From the NCBI RefSeq assembly GCF_902832845.1, contig NZ_CADFDB010000008.1:335333-399332 (forward strand): 64,000 bases of DNA, written 5' to 3'. The notes below the pieces were generated by a model. It was given only the letters and a program-made list of their open reading frames with translations. It did not search any database and was not told the origin of the DNA. Position 1 is the first letter of the stretch, and each line of letters starts with the position of its first letter. The DNA comes from Burkholderia metallica (GTDB lineage: Bacteria > Pseudomonadota > Gammaproteobacteria > Burkholderiales > Burkholderiaceae). Both the position numbers and the translations under genes were made by a program. Below, piece by piece: positions 63,377-64,000 of the stretch.

Positions 63377-64000
63377 GCGGCTCTTTGCGTTGTCGGTTGC
63401 ATCGCTCGTACTAGCTGGTTGCGATGCGTTTTCATCTGAGCCGACCTACCGTGGTGTCAGCATCATGGGGCTCAACTACACGCCGTTCAATCTGAGCGGG
63501 TTCACGATTCGTGACAGATATGGCAATAGAGCAAGCGGTGGAGGGGATCTGCCGCCGGGAACTGGTGCGGGAAGATTGAGCTGTTGTTACAAGCTGAAGG
63601 GAACGGATTTCACGGTTGAGTGGGAAGTTTATGACGCGGATGAAGCCATCAAGGATCTATATGCGGCCATCAAGAAGATCTACAAAACGACGGAGGTCAA
63701 ATTTCCGCCGACAAAGATCAAGGGTGGAGCAGGAGAGGACGTGCTTGCCGTGCACTTTTATCCGGACGATCACATCGAGTTTGAGATCCGTAGCGACATG
63801 AGTGGGACGAGGATCGATTACACGGAAGTGGATCACTGGTTTCAGACTAAATACGGGAAGGCGGCGAACCCGGACGGAGACGACATGGCCGTGGCCTACA
63901 GGCGCACGGCACGTAACGCGTCACAGGGTTGGCTGAAGTATCGGCTGACCGACACGGCGGATCTGGAGCAGTACGTGTACTACAGGCAGCTTGTGAATCC
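63369..64000 (+). CDS. DUF3304-like lipoprotein, cut off by the window end
   Basis: About 210 residues are visible and the frame is still open at the end of the window. It starts at ATG 63369, overlapping the end of the DUF4123 gene. The lipoprotein signal is MIRRLFALSVASLVLAGCDA with the acylated Cys at 18. The mature part has YRGVSIMGLNYTPFNLSGFTIRD, which is DUF3304-like. Proteins of this family often follow T6SS adaptor genes, and may act as immunity or accessory lipoproteins. Less GC-rich than average. Confidence 0.75.
   Translation, partial: MIRRLFALSVASLVLAGCDAFSSEPTYRGVSIMGLNYTPFNLSGFTIRDRYGNRASGGGDLPPGTGAGRLSCCYKLKGTDFTVEWEVYDADEAIKDLYAAIKKIYKTTEVKFPPTKIKGGAGEDVLAVHFYPDDHIEFEIRSDMSGTRIDYTEVDHWFQTKYGKAANPDGDDMAVAYRRTARNASQGWLKYRLTDTADLEQYVYYRQLVN

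Overview
The window looks like a chromosomal segment of a Burkholderia-type betaproteobacterium, most like the Burkholderia cepacia complex. The evidence is very high GC with strong third-position GC, a Porin_4-type general porin, an intracellular polyhydroxyalkanoate depolymerase, a NodT/Emr-type tripartite efflux operon, many LysR/MarR/LacI regulators and a type VI secretion cluster. I see no rRNA, tRNA, insertion sequence, integrase or CRISPR array.

Layout. 1-5.5 kb: the C-terminal part of a BenM/CatM-like LysR regulator, an alpha/beta hydrolase, a small membrane protein, a HutC-like repressor, a porin and a small ACT-like protein. 5.5-7.7 kb: an amino-acid ABC transporter (hisQMP type) without its binding protein; a perfect TTGTA-type palindrome upstream resembles a HutC site. 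7.8-17.5 kb: a sugar module made of a glycoside-hydrolase lipoprotein, a LacI regulator, an aldose 1-epimerase and a YtfQRT-YjfF-like (galactofuranose-type) ABC importer, with AT-rich palindromes at all three promoters. 17.6-21.4 kb: a cupin, two small secreted proteins, phaZ and a glutathione S-transferase.

21.6-24.4 kb holds the most unusual item: a protein joining a cyclic-nucleotide-binding domain, a Crp-like winged helix and a FliG-C-like domain, directly followed by MotA-like and MotB-like stator genes. It is outside any flagellar cluster visible here. A four-helix membrane protein and a chemoreceptor follow. 27.5-29.7 kb is a stretch of small, less GC-rich orphan genes.

29.9-40.4 kb: an amidohydrolase/MFS/LysR unit, a TIGR02594-like peptidase, a MarR-HlyD-EmrB-OprM efflux operon and a second, paralogous MarR next to a LysR gene. 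Three near-identical motifs link the two MarR loci. 40.5-49.5 kb: a two-subunit aconitase X, a pair of membrane proteins, an AraC regulator, FadH (2,4-dienoyl-CoA reductase), a LysR regulator and an NAD(P)H:quinone oxidoreductase-like flavoprotein.

49.5-64 kb: a type VI secretion system. The minus-strand operon is tssK-tssL-OmpA protein-hcp-clpV-tssE. The divergent plus-strand operon is tssB-tssC-vgrG-DUF4123-DUF3304 lipoprotein and runs off the window. TssA, F, G, J and M are not present here and are probably beyond the right edge. An AT-rich region of about 570 bp separates the two operons. Names and functions come from motif and family recognition by eye; no database search was run.
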